A stretch of DNA of 64,000 nt from Paenibacillus sp. FSL K6-0276 (GCF_037977235.1 NZ_CP150276.1:3658001-3722000), one strand, 5' to 3'; positions 33,324-43,321 are shown, counted from the first letter of the stretch. Notes: generated from the sequence alone by a model not told the origin. Made by a program: numbers and translations.

Positions 33324-35585
33324 TTGAACTATAACTATTTCAAATCGAAATTGTTTCTGAAATTCACCGGTTCGTATCTACTTATCCTTCTTATTCCGCT
33401 CATATTTGTAATCGTTTTCATTTACCGAAATGCTACCGATAATTTACAAAAGGAGATTGAAAACGCTCACTTTAATCAGCTCACCCAAATTAAAACGGTT
33501 GTTGATGGACGCATGAATGATTTAAGAGATATGGCGTCACGGATGTCATACGACGCTCGTCTCGCTCATTATCGCATTCTGGATCCTTATGAAAGTCGTG
33601 ACGCGATAGCGGCACTAGATAGCTACAAATCTTCCAATTCCATTGTGGAGGATATATTTCTGTACTATCATCATGACCCTAATATTTATTCCAACCATGG
33701 CATGTATAGCCTGGATGTATTTCGTAGCTCCTATCAGTTTGGAAGCTGGAAGAATGATGAACTTGTGACTGCTTTAAACTCGTCCAAATTTCCATCCATT
33801 CGACTTACGAACATGCTGAATCAAAATTCACCACTCGAGCAATCTGTATTAACCTATATCCTGCCGATCATTCCCAACACCTCAGATCCATATGCTTCTG
33901 TCATGTACCTCATTAAAGAGAAAGAGTTGGCATATCTGATCGATTCCGTTCTCGGTAACTATCGAGGATTAACGTATATTTTTGATAATCATGGACGTGT
34001 TTTATCCTATAGTGGCCATGGAGATACAGCTAGCCAACAGGATATCCAACGGTTATCAGAGCTTCCACCCGGCATACATAATCTATCGATAAACAACGAA
34101 GATCATTCGGTTATTTCCGTCACATCGGATGTCAATGGCTGGTCATATGTGACTTTAATGGCGAGTAATCAATTTTTCAGTAGCGTGCTTAATGTTCGGA
34201 GCTTCATCATTATTTTATTCATTGTGATCGCCATTGTAGGAACGGCCATCGCTCTATTATTCGCTCGGATGCAATATCTTCCGATTGCTGAGCTCGTTCG
34301 CTTCACGAACAAAAAAACAGATACACCGGCCTCCGGAAATGAGCTCGAGTATATACGAACAACATTACAGCAGTATAGCTCCAAGGTTGATCTCCAAGAG
34401 CCCTATGCACGCAACCATGTTCTCTCCATGCTATTAAAGCATGGGCATGCACAAATGATGACGCCTGAAATATTCGATACCTTTCATCTGCACTTTGACC
34501 AAAGTCATCATTTTGTCATGATGATGGGCTGGGATGACTTAGAACAGCAGCATCTTCAGGCGCGACAAGAAGTACATCTCAAGCTTGCGTATATTGAATT
34601 TTCAGCGCTTGCTGCACAAGTATACGGTGTAGAGCTCCCGCAATTGGATCAGCTCGCACTCATTGTGAGCTTACAGCTCGAAGATGATGAGGCGCTCGCT
34701 GCACAAATCGTTCACATCGTGGATGCGATCCGTGAATATACGCTAGGCATGATGGATATCCACCCGATGATCGGCGTAGGTAAGTGTTATGAGAGTCCTC
34801 AGCAGCTTAATCAATCCTTTATTGAGGCTTGCTCCGCCTTCGAATTGCGTAAATCGACCGAGCATGGAACCACCGTGTACTTTGAAAAGCTATCCAGTGC
34901 CCATGATCAAACGGTGTTACTCCCTAGTAGCGAGCTATTAAAGCTTGCACAAAGCTTGAAGCAGGGCAACTACGAAGTCGCCAAACAAATTATTCACACA
35001 GCCATCCATGGGCTTGATAATAAACAACGATCTACCCTGCTGATGCGATGCGTATTGTTCGACCTGCTGAATACCATGCTCAAAACTGCAGTTGAGCTAA
35101 AGATGGATAACATGATGCAGTATGCTTCTCCCCATTTCATGAATGGTCCCGTCCATCTTATAGAGCAGAATTTCTACCGTTTAGCCACTCAGATTTGTAC
35201 ACAGGTAGAGCAGACGCATAAAAAAGAAGAACATTCACTCATGGATCATATCGTTGCTTTTATCGACCAGCACTATATTGATCATTCACTTAGCCTTGAA
35301 TCTGTTTCTGCTGCGTTTACGATTTCACCTTCCCATCTCAGTCGTTCATTCAAGGATAAGGTCGGCATCAACTTCGTCCAATATATTTGGCAAAAACGAT
35401 TAGATAAGGTCAAGGAACAGCTCGTAATAACAAGTGATCCGTTAAAAGATATTATCCAGCGCGTCGGCTACCTCGACACACCAAACTTTATTCGAAAATT
35501 CAAAAAGGAAACCGGTTATACCCCGGGCCAGTATCGACAGATGAATAGTAATCATCCCAATACTGAGCCTAACGATACCGTATAA
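33324..35585 (+). CDS. membrane-anchored AraC-family regulator
   Basis: 753 residues, a one-component version of YesM/YesN. It starts at TTG 33324 after AAGGGG. Membrane span 1 is at about 12-33, an extracellular sensor region at 34-290, and span 2 at about 292-314 (IIILFIVIAIVGTAIALLFA). A cytoplasmic linker follows, then the C-terminal AraC domain with two helix-turn-helices (about 645-745; LESVSAAFTISPSHLSRSFK, DIIQRVGYLDTPNFIRKFKKETGYTPGQYR). Such proteins sense an extracellular sugar or a loaded binding protein and activate neighbouring transport/hydrolase genes. Neighbours are the GH29 operon (divergent) and the first importer operon (convergent). Targets are inferred. Confidence 0.88.
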   Translation: MNYNYFKSKLFLKFTGSYLLILLIPLIFVIVFIYRNATDNLQKEIENAHFNQLTQIKTVVDGRMNDLRDMASRMSYDARLAHYRILDPYESRDAIAALDSYKSSNSIVEDIFLYYHHDPNIYSNHGMYSLDVFRSSYQFGSWKNDELVTALNSSKFPSIRLTNMLNQNSPLEQSVLTYILPIIPNTSDPYASVMYLIKEKELAYLIDSVLGNYRGLTYIFDNHGRVLSYSGHGDTASQQDIQRLSELPPGIHNLSINNEDHSVISVTSDVNGWSYVTLMASNQFFSSVLNVRSFIIILFIVIAIVGTAIALLFARMQYLPIAELVRFTNKKTDTPASGNELEYIRTTLQQYSSKVDLQEPYARNHVLSMLLKHGHAQMMTPEIFDTFHLHFDQSHHFVMMMGWDDLEQQHLQARQEVHLKLAYIEFSALAAQVYGVELPQLDQLALIVSLQLEDDEALAAQIVHIVDAIREYTLGMMDIHPMIGVGKCYESPQQLNQSFIEACSAFELRKSTEHGTTVYFEKLSSAHDQTVLLPSSELLKLAQSLKQGNYEVAKQIIHTAIHGLDNKQRSTLLMRCVLFDLLNTMLKTAVELKMDNMMQYASPHFMNGPVHLIEQNFYRLATQICTQVEQTHKKEEHSLMDHIVAFIDQHYIDHSLSLESVSAAFTISPSHLSRSFKDKVGINFVQYIWQKRLDKVKEQLVITSDPLKDIIQRVGYLDTPNFIRKFKKETGYTPGQYRQMNSNHPNTEPNDTV

Positions 35586-35610
35586 TCCTTCCTCGCTTAG
35601 GGTTCATCAT

Positions 35611-35649
35611 AACTTCCCGGTCATGCCTAGCATGACCGGGAAGTTTTTC
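35611..35649 (+). terminator. intrinsic terminator between convergent genes
   Basis: A perfect 15-bp stem (35611-35625 with 35631-35645) and 5-base loop, followed by Ts on the plus strand. It ends the AraC gene. The minus side lacks a T-run, so it may act only weakly on the importer operon. Confidence 0.88.
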
Positions 35650-35678
35650 AAAATATGAGAATGTATAAGCTTCACAAA

Positions 35679-37310
35679 TTATTTGCCAGCAGCCCATGTA
35701 TCGTATGCTTGTTGGTACGTCGATACGAGCTTCTCATACCCCATTTTTTTCATTTGAGCGATATATTTGTCCCAATTGGATAATGGCTCTGCGCCTGTAA
35801 CAAATTTCGCTTCCATTTCCTTCACGTATTTATCCAAATCGGAACGGAGTGTTTTGATTTCCGTCTGTTGGTCTACCGTCAGGAATACCGATGGGAAGGG
35901 AGCCTTTGCAATAGGTGTAAGCTTGGTAGCTGTTTCTTTGTCAATCCAGTCATCAAAGCTAGTACGAAGTCCTAGCACATAGCTGTTCTCGTATGCGCCT
36001 GGTGTATTAATACCATAGTTTGGCGTGATGGTACCGCGGTATTCTTCACGATCCTTGCCATCTGGAACAGGCAGCCATTCTTTTTCACCCGTTGCTTTAT
36101 CCTTGTATTTGAACATCGTTCCTTCAGGTCCATACGTCCAGAAGGAATACCCTTCTTCGCTAAATTGGTAATCAATCCAACGCATACTTGCCTCAGGATT
36201 CGGATTCGTATTTGAAATCGCGAAACCGCCGATTGTATTAATACCAGGATGCTTGCCATATACAGGTGTTCCAGCAATATCACTAGATACAGGCTGCATC
36301 ATCGGGTTATCTTCACTCGGTTCACCACCAAGCGTGAAGTATGGGAAATAATCGGAGAATAAGGCCACTTGATTATTTTTACCTTTCGCTACCTTCTGAT
36401 CATTGGTTTGTGAGAATGTCTCATGATCCAGTAACTTCTCGTTCCACAAGCGATTCAAGAAAGTTAAGTATTCTTTGTAGCCTGGTTCAGCTTGTGGAAA
36501 GTGTACTTTATTATCCTTATCTGTGTAGATATCCTCATTGTACATGCCCCAAAATCCGAAGAAGAACATCCGTAAATCATCTAATTTCACAGAGGCTAGA
36601 GGGATCTCATCATCTTTACCGTTACCGTTCGCATCTTCCTCTTTTACCTTCTTCAAATAGGTGTATAGCTCTTCTGTTGTCTGTGGCAATTTGTTCTCCA
36701 TACCGAATTTCTTCAAGAACTTGCCGTTATACCACATCGGTCCACGGTACCATACTGCAGATGGTTGAATATTACGTAATGCATAGATATGTCCATCCGG
36801 TGTTGTCATTGATTTGCGAATATCCGGATTAGCATCAAGAATTTTTTTCAAATTTGGTGCATAGCCCTCATCAATGTATTTTTCTAAAGGTAGCAACAAT
36901 CCTTGACTTCCGTAAGTAACTTGATCCGATCCTTTTAGATCCGCCGCATAGAAAATATCGGGAAGCGTACCGCTTGCAAATACTAAATTCTTTTTCGTCT
37001 CAAAGCTGTCTTGTGGGGCGTTTTGAAGCTTTAACTTGATATTCGTCATCTTCTCGTATTCCTGAATAACAGGCATCTTGTTCCAATCCTGACGTCCTAT
37101 ATCCGGTGCCATAATGGATAGCTCAATCGGTTTATCCACGATAGGAAAGCCCGTCTTATGAACCTCTGTGGCTGTGTCTGAGCCTTCTGTGCCTTCTGTG
37201 CCTTCTGTGCTTGCTGTCCCCTTATCGCTACTTGATCCACATGCAGTAAGAATAGACATTGACATGGAAAGAACTAACAACATGAGTCCAGCTTTACGAT
37301 AAATCGTCAT
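35679..37310 (-). CDS. extracellular sugar-binding lipoprotein (importer 1)
   Basis: 543 residues. Lipoprotein signal with ILTACGSSS lipobox (Cys near 24), then a low-complexity linker with three TEG repeats coded by 9-bp tandem repeats, then a large family 1 solute-binding domain (LytB/LipO type, long class). Strong site AAAGGGGAGG before ATG 37310. It is last gene of the permease-permease-binding protein operon, 35 bases after the second permease. Large binding proteins of this group usually take oligosaccharides. No ATPase gene is nearby, so a shared MsmX-type ATPase elsewhere must power it. Confidence 0.9.
   Translation of the reverse strand: MTIYRKAGLMLLVLSMSMSILTACGSSSDKGTASTEGTEGTEGSDTATEVHKTGFPIVDKPIELSIMAPDIGRQDWNKMPVIQEYEKMTNIKLKLQNAPQDSFETKKNLVFASGTLPDIFYAADLKGSDQVTYGSQGLLLPLEKYIDEGYAPNLKKILDANPDIRKSMTTPDGHIYALRNIQPSAVWYRGPMWYNGKFLKKFGMENKLPQTTEELYTYLKKVKEEDANGNGKDDEIPLASVKLDDLRMFFFGFWGMYNEDIYTDKDNKVHFPQAEPGYKEYLTFLNRLWNEKLLDHETFSQTNDQKVAKGKNNQVALFSDYFPYFTLGGEPSEDNPMMQPVSSDIAGTPVYGKHPGINTIGGFAISNTNPNPEASMRWIDYQFSEEGYSFWTYGPEGTMFKYKDKATGEKEWLPVPDGKDREEYRGTITPNYGINTPGAYENSYVLGLRTSFDDWIDKETATKLTPIAKAPFPSVFLTVDQQTEIKTLRSDLDKYVKEMEAKFVTGAEPLSNWDKYIAQMKKMGYEKLVSTYQQAYDTWAAGK
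37183..37209. repeat. 3 x 9-bp tandem repeat in the lipoprotein linker
   Basis: CCTTCTGTG is repeated three times end to end, coding TEG-TEG-TEG just behind the lipobox. Slippage would change tether length in frame. Confidence 0.85.
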
Positions 37311-37345
37311 ACAAAAACCTCCCCTTTGTTATTTGTATCTTAAGA

Positions 37346-38254
37346 TCAACCCTTAACAGAGCCAATCATGACACCTTGCACGAAATAACGTTGTAAGAAT
37401 GGATAGACAACAATAATCGGAAGCGTAGATACGATAATGACCCCATACTTGACAAGTGAAGCAATTTCTGCCTTGTTGTTCTGGGCTGCAGCAGCTGTCG
37501 CATCGATAATGCCACCTACTTGCGATTGCATTTCCTGAAGCACGAGAATCTGACGAAGCACAAGCTGCAATGGATACTTCGCATCATCATTCAAGTAGAT
37601 CATGGCGCCGAAATAGCTGTTCCAATGCCCTACCCCGTAGAATAAGGCCATAACTGCGATAATTGGCATCGATAACGGGAGAACAATCCGCAGGAATAAG
37701 CGAATATTCGTCGCACCATCGATTTGAGCCGCATCTTGAAGCTCAGCTGGAATGGAGTTCGCGAAGAAGGTACGAGAGACAATAATATTCCAGATTGACG
37801 CTGCGCCAGGAAGTACTAGTGCCCACATCGTGTTGACCATGCCTAGCCCTTTTACCAACATGTATGTAGGGACGAGACCCCCTCCAATGAACATCGTTAC
37901 CATGAACATCCCCATGAAAAACCCACGGCCTACAAAGTCCTTACGACTGAGTGCATATGCCGCTGGCATCGTAACGACCAAGTTAATCGTTGTGCCTAGC
38001 AATGTATACAAAATCGTATTTCCATACCCCGTCCAAATCTTCGAGTTCTGAAATACAATTTCATACCCCTTAAAGGTAATACCTTTTGGAAGAAGCCACA
38101 TTTCACCGGAAGCAACCATCTTCGGATCACTGATGGATGCGCTAATAATATATAAGATGGGATATGCGACTAACAACAATGCAATTGTCACATACGTATA
38201 GGTGCAAATTAGAAATATTCGATCTCGCTTAGATAGCTTTATACCTGATACCAT
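37346..38254 (-). CDS. sugar ABC transporter permease (importer 1, LplC-type)
   Basis: 302 residues from ATG 38254, after GAAGGAGG; the longer frame to 38305 overlaps the preceding permease and is rejected. Six spans, with the inner-membrane coupling motif ELQDAAQIDGATNIRLFLRIVLPLSMP (EAA loop, near 195) and the C-terminus QRYFVQGVMIGSVKG typical of LplC/YtcP permeases. It pairs with 38271-39242 and the binding lipoprotein 35679-37310. Confidence 0.92.
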   Translation of the reverse strand: MVSGIKLSKRDRIFLICTYTYVTIALLLVAYPILYIISASISDPKMVASGEMWLLPKGITFKGYEIVFQNSKIWTGYGNTILYTLLGTTINLVVTMPAAYALSRKDFVGRGFFMGMFMVTMFIGGGLVPTYMLVKGLGMVNTMWALVLPGAASIWNIIVSRTFFANSIPAELQDAAQIDGATNIRLFLRIVLPLSMPIIAVMALFYGVGHWNSYFGAMIYLNDDAKYPLQLVLRQILVLQEMQSQVGGIIDATAAAAQNNKAEIASLVKYGVIIVSTLPIIVVYPFLQRYFVQGVMIGSVKG

Positions 38255-38270
38255 AAATTCCAACCTCCTT

Positions 38271-39242
38271 CTACCATAGACTGTTCTCGCTCGTACGGCG
38301 GACAATTTGATTCACCGTAATAAGCAGGATGCAATTCACAATGGAGTTAAATAAACCAACGGCTGTTGAGAAGCTATATTGCGCATCGACAAGACCAGAT
38401 CGATAGACAAAGGTTGAAATCACGTCAGAGCTTGACATATTCAATGAATTTTGCAGAAGTAATATTTTTTCAAAACCTACACTTAACAAGCCACCCATAT
38501 TCAGAATTAATAGAATGGTCATGGTCGGTATAAGCGTTGGAATATTGATGTGGCGAACACGCTGGAAGCGAGAGGCTCCGTCAATAATTGCCGCTTCATG
38601 CAAGCCTGGGTCTACACCCGAAAGTGCCGCCAAATAAATAATCGTCCCCCACCCCGCACTCTGCCACACGCCTGAGAATACATACATCGTCTTAAACCAA
38701 CCAGGGCTTGTCAGAAACTGCGGTGCACTAAAGCCTAAGCCTTCAATGGCATGAATAATCATTCCGTTCGATGGAGACAAGAAGGTAATAATCATCCCCG
38801 CCATAACAACGACAGAAATAAAATGAGGAGCATAAGTAACGGTCTGAACAAGTCGCTTGAAGAAGCCATCCTTCACTTCGTTAAACGCAAGCGCCAGAAT
38901 AATTGGGATTGGGAATCCAATGGCTAATTCATACAAGCTAATACTGAGCGTGTTCCACAGCAAATCCCAGAAATAATACGAGTTAAAAAATCGAATGAAA
39001 TGATCAAAGCCTACCCACTCACTGCCAAAATAGCCTTTTGACGGTATGTAATTCTTAAAAGCAATCTGAATCCCATACATCGGTCCATAGCTGAAAATGA
39101 GGAAGTAAAAGAATGCGGGTGCGATAAAAATGTAAAGCTCCCAATTCTGCCAAATCTTCTTCCATGTCTCGTTTCTGCCCTTACGCTTTTCTTTCGGTTC
39201 TGAATTCACAGTTCGCATGTGTACGCTTTCCGTTTCATGCAT
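38271..39242 (-). CDS. sugar ABC transporter permease (importer 1, LplB-type)
   Basis: 323 residues, six spans after a basic N-terminus (KEKRKGRNETWKK). The EAA loop GLHEAAIIDGASRFQRVRHINIPTLIP is near 213. ATG 39242 follows AAGGAGGGG. It is first gene of the minus-strand importer operon, whose promoter and cre box lie in the 483-bp divergent region to the right. Confidence 0.92.
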   Translation of the reverse strand: MHETESVHMRTVNSEPKEKRKGRNETWKKIWQNWELYIFIAPAFFYFLIFSYGPMYGIQIAFKNYIPSKGYFGSEWVGFDHFIRFFNSYYFWDLLWNTLSISLYELAIGFPIPIILALAFNEVKDGFFKRLVQTVTYAPHFISVVVMAGMIITFLSPSNGMIIHAIEGLGFSAPQFLTSPGWFKTMYVFSGVWQSAGWGTIIYLAALSGVDPGLHEAAIIDGASRFQRVRHINIPTLIPTMTILLILNMGGLLSVGFEKILLLQNSLNMSSSDVISTFVYRSGLVDAQYSFSTAVGLFNSIVNCILLITVNQIVRRTSENSLW

Positions 39243-39332
39243 CGCGACATCCCCTCCTTGTAGGTAATGATGAGAACACTCAGATCATCGAGTGAGCATC
39301 ATTATCTGTTGCATTGTTATCTATCGCATTGT

Positions 39333-39346
39333 TGTTAGCGCTTACA
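39333..39346. promoter_or_regulatory. cre box (CcpA site)
   Basis: TGTTAGCGCTTACA fits the cre consensus TGWNANCGNTNWCA at every position. It lies about 18-31 bases downstream of the start predicted for the minus-strand importer promoter, where CcpA would block elongation during growth on preferred sugars. Confidence 0.75.
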
Positions 39347-39370
39347 TTTACAATATAAACAATTGACCCA

Positions 39371-39399
39371 ATCGTAAATATGTCATTCTCGCTTGTCAA
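39371..39399 (-). promoter_or_regulatory. sigma-A promoter of importer operon 1
   Basis: Minus strand TTGACA (39399-39394), 17-base spacer, TACGAT (39376-39371). It reads toward the permease at 39242 with a leader of about 120 bases. Confidence 0.65.
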
Positions 39400-39597
39400 A
39401 AATTACGTGTTGTAGTGCGGGAATAACCGCGTCACAACGCTATGTGGGCATCATGACAGTATGTCATTCTTGTGCTTTCTCGTTGATCATTTCGTTGTAT
39501 TACAATGCTCACACCGCTGCACACAGGGCAATGTATGTAAATCTCCGCAGCATGTGTTTTTTTTGCGTAGTACAAGTCAATTCACACATAATCTAAC

Positions 39598-39658
39598 GTT
39601 TGTTGACTAATAAATCATGTTTGTTATCTGGATGATTATCGCATTGCTCTTATACAAT
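39598..39658 (+). promoter_or_regulatory. direct-repeat operator and activator-dependent promoter of importer operon 2
   Basis: GTTTGTTGACTA (39598-39609) and GTTTGTTATCTG (39619-39630), 21 bases apart, copy the block at 25637-25669. A -10 TATACAAT sits at 39651-39658. The -35 position (39628-39633, CTGGAT) is poor and overlaps the second repeat, the layout of a promoter that needs an AraC-type activator, probably the YesN-type protein or the membrane AraC regulator. Confidence 0.65.
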
Positions 39659-39725
39659 GAACTTGCATAAAGCGGTTTCAAGAGCGTGTGAAGTTACAAA
39701 TGACATACATGAAGGAGTGAACGAG

Positions 39726-40676
39726 ATGAGCGCAAAACCTGAACAACTGAAGCGTAGAAAGCGCTTTACTTGGAGGAAACAAGATTTTGAGTTAACACTG
39801 TTAGCCATTCCCACAACTATTTGGTACATTCTGTTCTGTTACTTACCTATGTTCGGCATTATCATCGCTTTCAAGCAGTTCAAAATTTCTGGGGGCTTTA
39901 TTAGCAATGTAGTAAATAGTCCTTGGGTCGGTTTTAAAAACTTCGAATTTTTATTTAAATCCAATGATGCCTGGATTATTATCCGCAATACGATTGGGTA
40001 TAACATCATTTTTATTATTACGGGCATCGTACTCCCAGTGTTGTTCGCGATCATGATTGGATTACTCCATAATCGCAAAGCCAGCAAAGTGTATCAAACG
40101 ATGATGTTCCTCCCTTATTTCCTCTCTTGGGTCGTCATCTCTGCAGTCGGTTGGGCATTCTTCAGCTTTGACAAAGGGATCCTGAATCAATTTCTCGGCA
40201 ACATCGGACATGATCCCGTGAATTGGTACATGCAGCCTGAGTATTGGCCTTACATTCTCGTTCTATTAAATATATGGAAAGGTATCGGCTATGGCATGAT
40301 TATCTATCTCGCTACCATTACAGCGATCGATAGTTCGTATTATGAAGCCGCTGTCATTGATGGAGCCTCAATTTGGCAACAGACTCGCTTCATCACACTA
40401 CCTTTACTCAAACTGGTGATCGTGATGATGTTCATCCTGTCGGTCGGACGGATATTCTATACCGACTTCGGTCTCTTCTTCCAGGTCACGCGTGATTCTA
40501 ACTCCTTATATAATGTGGCCACGACCGTTGATGTCCTCGTCTATAAGCAACTGAAAAGCGCAACGATCGGTATGGCATCTGCTGCTGCATTTGTTCAATC
40601 CGTCTTGGGATGTATTACGATTCTGTCCGCCAACTGGATTGTGAAGAAGATTGATCCAGATAGCGCAATGATTTAG
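39726..40676 (+). CDS. sugar ABC transporter permease (importer 2, LplB-type)
   Basis: 316 residues from ATG 39726 after GAAGGAG; the frame opening at 39657 would place the start inside the promoter. Six spans, and the EAA loop SSYYEAAVIDGASIWQQTRFITLPLL near 215. First gene of the plus-strand operon permease-permease-binding protein, divergent from importer 1. The two importers differ in sequence and so probably take different glycan fragments. Confidence 0.92.
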   Translation: MSAKPEQLKRRKRFTWRKQDFELTLLAIPTTIWYILFCYLPMFGIIIAFKQFKISGGFISNVVNSPWVGFKNFEFLFKSNDAWIIIRNTIGYNIIFIITGIVLPVLFAIMIGLLHNRKASKVYQTMMFLPYFLSWVVISAVGWAFFSFDKGILNQFLGNIGHDPVNWYMQPEYWPYILVLLNIWKGIGYGMIIYLATITAIDSSYYEAAVIDGASIWQQTRFITLPLLKLVIVMMFILSVGRIFYTDFGLFFQVTRDSNSLYNVATTVDVLVYKQLKSATIGMASAAAFVQSVLGCITILSANWIVKKIDPDSAMI

Positions 40677-40687
40677 GAGGTAAGAAC

Positions 40688-41614
40688 ATGGCAACAAAAA
40701 CCTATGAATCCGGGCTTGATAAGTTTAATCGAACAAGTAAAGGAATTAACATCCTATTTAACTCCATTTTTCTGGTCATCGCACTTGCCTGTGTTGTGCC
40801 TGTTATCGTCGTATTATCGATTTCATTAACCAATGAATCTTATATCCGAGACGTTGGCTACAGTATCTTTCCAGCCGATTTTTCTTTTGAAGCTTACAGT
40901 TTTATTGCCAAGCAAGGAACGATGATTCTACGTGCTCTAGGCACCTCGACCCTTGTCACTGTAGTAGGTACTGTACTTGGCGTCCTTCTTACAACATCGA
41001 TGGGTTATGTTATTTCACGCCCGTCATACAAGTTAAAAAGCTTTCTGACTTGGATCGTATTCATTCCGATGGTTTTCAATGGTGGTCTCGTATCCAGTTA
41101 TTTCATCAATGCAAACTTACTAGGGCTGAAGGATAGTTTCTGGGCTCTGATCTTACCGCTTGCAGTCTCATCCTTTAACGTCATTATTTGTAAAACCTTT
41201 TTCACAAGCACGATTCCAGATGGTGTAATCGAATCGGCAGAAATTGATGGTGCTAATCAAATTAGGATCTTCTTCTCGATCATATTGCCTATATCGCTAC
41301 CTGTTCTCGCAACGATAGGATTGTTCCTATGCTTCAGCTATTGGAACGACTGGTTCCAATCCATGTTGTATATTGATAACCCGAATCTCTACTCGTTACA
41401 GGCGTTGCTTAACAATCTAATGACCAATGCCGATGCACTTGCCAGAAATGCTTCAAGTATGGGCGTTAGTTCTGCAGAGCTCATCGCGAAAATGCCTAAA
41501 GAGTCCGCGCGTATGGCGGTCGCCATCCTCATCATCTTGCCTGTTGCTTGTGCATATCCATTCTTCCAGAGATATTTCATTTCTGGTCTGACAGTCGGTG
41601 CAGTCAAAGGCTAA
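40688..41614 (+). CDS. sugar ABC transporter permease (importer 2, LplC/YtcP-type)
   Basis: 308 residues, six spans. The EAA loop DGVIESAEIDGANQIRIFFSIILPISLP is near 180 and the C-terminus is QRYFISGLTVGAVKG. ATG 40688 follows AGGAGG, 11 bases after the first permease. It forms the transporter channel with the preceding gene. Confidence 0.92.
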   Translation: MATKTYESGLDKFNRTSKGINILFNSIFLVIALACVVPVIVVLSISLTNESYIRDVGYSIFPADFSFEAYSFIAKQGTMILRALGTSTLVTVVGTVLGVLLTTSMGYVISRPSYKLKSFLTWIVFIPMVFNGGLVSSYFINANLLGLKDSFWALILPLAVSSFNVIICKTFFTSTIPDGVIESAEIDGANQIRIFFSIILPISLPVLATIGLFLCFSYWNDWFQSMLYIDNPNLYSLQALLNNLMTNADALARNASSMGVSSAELIAKMPKESARMAVAILIILPVACAYPFFQRYFISGLTVGAVKG

Positions 41615-41683
41615 ATTACGAAGTAAGCCAAATTTATACTGGTTTATGATATAGCAAACAACCAATCCATAGGGGGAGTTAAA

Positions 41684-43183
41684 GTGAAGAAAATCTTCAA
41701 GATTGCCTCAACACTCTGTATTCTGACATTAATGGGATCCGCCTTAGCAGCATGCGGTAGTTCCAACAACTCGGCTTCATCGACGAATGAACCATCAAAG
41801 AACTCTACATCAACAGAAGCAGCAGGTAAAAAGGATATTCCGACCCTGGTATGGTGGCAGATCGGTAATACGCCACTTCCTGCGAACTATAGTAAAGCGA
41901 TTGACAAGATGAATGAATATACTGCGGAGAAAATCGGGGTAAAAGTCGATCTTCGCGTAGCCAGCTGGGGCGAATGGGATACGAAGATAAACACCATTGT
42001 GAACACAGGTGAACCATTCGACATGATGTTCACGAATAACACGAAGTACAGTAAACAAGTCGCGATGGGCGCTCTTACGGACATCACGGATTTAGTCCAA
42101 AGCGAAGCCCCTGATCTGTACAAATCCATTCCGTCCGAAGTATGGGATGGCACAAAAGTTGGCGGGAAATACTACGCAGTTCCAACCTATAAAGACTCAT
42201 CTGTTTCTCAATATTGGAGCTATGATGACAAGCTCGTACAGAAATACAACATCGATTACCAGAACATTACATCGATGCAAGATTTAGATAAGCCACTTCA
42301 TGATATAAAAGCTGGTGAAGGCAAGAGCTTCTACCCACTACGACTTATTCAAAGTGAAGCCTTCTCGGGATTCTTCAACAACTATGATGATTTAACATTA
42401 GGCTTCTTCCCTGTAGGTGTAAAAGTAGATGATCCTTCTCGCAAGGTGATCTCTGTTTTCGAACAGCCTGATGTCATGGCAAATTTAAAATTGCTTCATA
42501 AATGGTATCAGGATGGAATCATCAATCCAGATGCTCCAACCAAAACAGAAAAAGAAAAATATAACCCATTTGGTACGCAACAAGCCTTCCCAGGTGCAGA
42601 GATCGCGATGCAAATCAATGCGGGCGTAGAAAAATTTGTTATGCACAAAACATTTGGTCCACTTTATACGACAAGTACAATTCAAGGCTCCTTAAACGCA
42701 ATCTCTGCGAATTCCAAGTACAAAAAAGAAGCTTTGAAATATCTGCAATTAGTAAACACAGATTCAAAGCTCCGTAATATGCTAGCATTTGGTGAAGAAG
42801 GCGTTGATTTCAAATATGTAGATGGTAAAGATAACGTTATCGAGCGCACAACGGATACATGGCCGCTCGCTGCTTACTCACAAGGTACCTTCTTCAATAT
42901 GGCTATAACCAAAGGCGCACCTGAAGATCAATGGGACCAAGTGAAGAAATTAAATGAACAAGCTGTAGCATCCACTGTTCTAGGCTTCGCACTCGATGTC
43001 AGCGAAATTCAGACAGAAGTTGCGAACGCACAGTCTACATTTGATAAATATAAATACGAATTGCTAACAGGTGCTTCTGACCCAGAGAAGATTGTACCAA
43101 AAATGTTAGCCGAATTGAAAAAAGCCGGGCTGGATAAAATTATCCAAAAAGCGCAGGAAGAAATCGATAATTATTTCAAGTAA
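41684..43183 (+). CDS. extracellular sugar-binding lipoprotein (importer 2)
   Basis: 499 residues, GTG start at 41684 after AGGGGGAG. Lipobox SALAACGSS (Cys about 24), Ser/Asn-rich linker, family 1 binding domain and a DUF3502-like C-terminus (ANAQSTFDKYKYELLTG...). A paralogue, without its own permeases, follows the two-component genes at 45855-47315. A strong hairpin after the stop separates this operon from yesM-like expression. Confidence 0.92.
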   Translation: MKKIFKIASTLCILTLMGSALAACGSSNNSASSTNEPSKNSTSTEAAGKKDIPTLVWWQIGNTPLPANYSKAIDKMNEYTAEKIGVKVDLRVASWGEWDTKINTIVNTGEPFDMMFTNNTKYSKQVAMGALTDITDLVQSEAPDLYKSIPSEVWDGTKVGGKYYAVPTYKDSSVSQYWSYDDKLVQKYNIDYQNITSMQDLDKPLHDIKAGEGKSFYPLRLIQSEAFSGFFNNYDDLTLGFFPVGVKVDDPSRKVISVFEQPDVMANLKLLHKWYQDGIINPDAPTKTEKEKYNPFGTQQAFPGAEIAMQINAGVEKFVMHKTFGPLYTTSTIQGSLNAISANSKYKKEALKYLQLVNTDSKLRNMLAFGEEGVDFKYVDGKDNVIERTTDTWPLAAYSQGTFFNMAITKGAPEDQWDQVKKLNEQAVASTVLGFALDVSEIQTEVANAQSTFDKYKYELLTGASDPEKIVPKMLAELKKAGLDKIIQKAQEEIDNYFK

Positions 43184-43200
43184 GCCATACACCAATACGA

Positions 43201-43240
43201 CACATGGTATAGTTTGACAACTATACCATGTGCTTTTGTT
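43201..43240 (+). terminator. intrinsic terminator after importer 2
   Basis: A perfect 14-bp stem (CACATGGTATAGTT at 43201-43214 with 43219-43232) and 4-base loop, followed by CTTTTGTTG. The short T-run suggests partial readthrough into the sensor kinase gene, a usual way to keep regulator levels low. Confidence 0.8.
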
Positions 43241-43321
43241 GTAGAATAGGCAAGTTGTATTTGATTAAATAGATCCTTTTGTACTATATTCAATTACAAC
43301 CAACATGTATTGAGGTGCCAC

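Noticed and set aside
39393..39596. 67-codon frame in the divergent importer region
   Set aside because: It begins within the importer 1 promoter, has no ribosome-binding site, and its Cys/His-rich peptide has no protein character.
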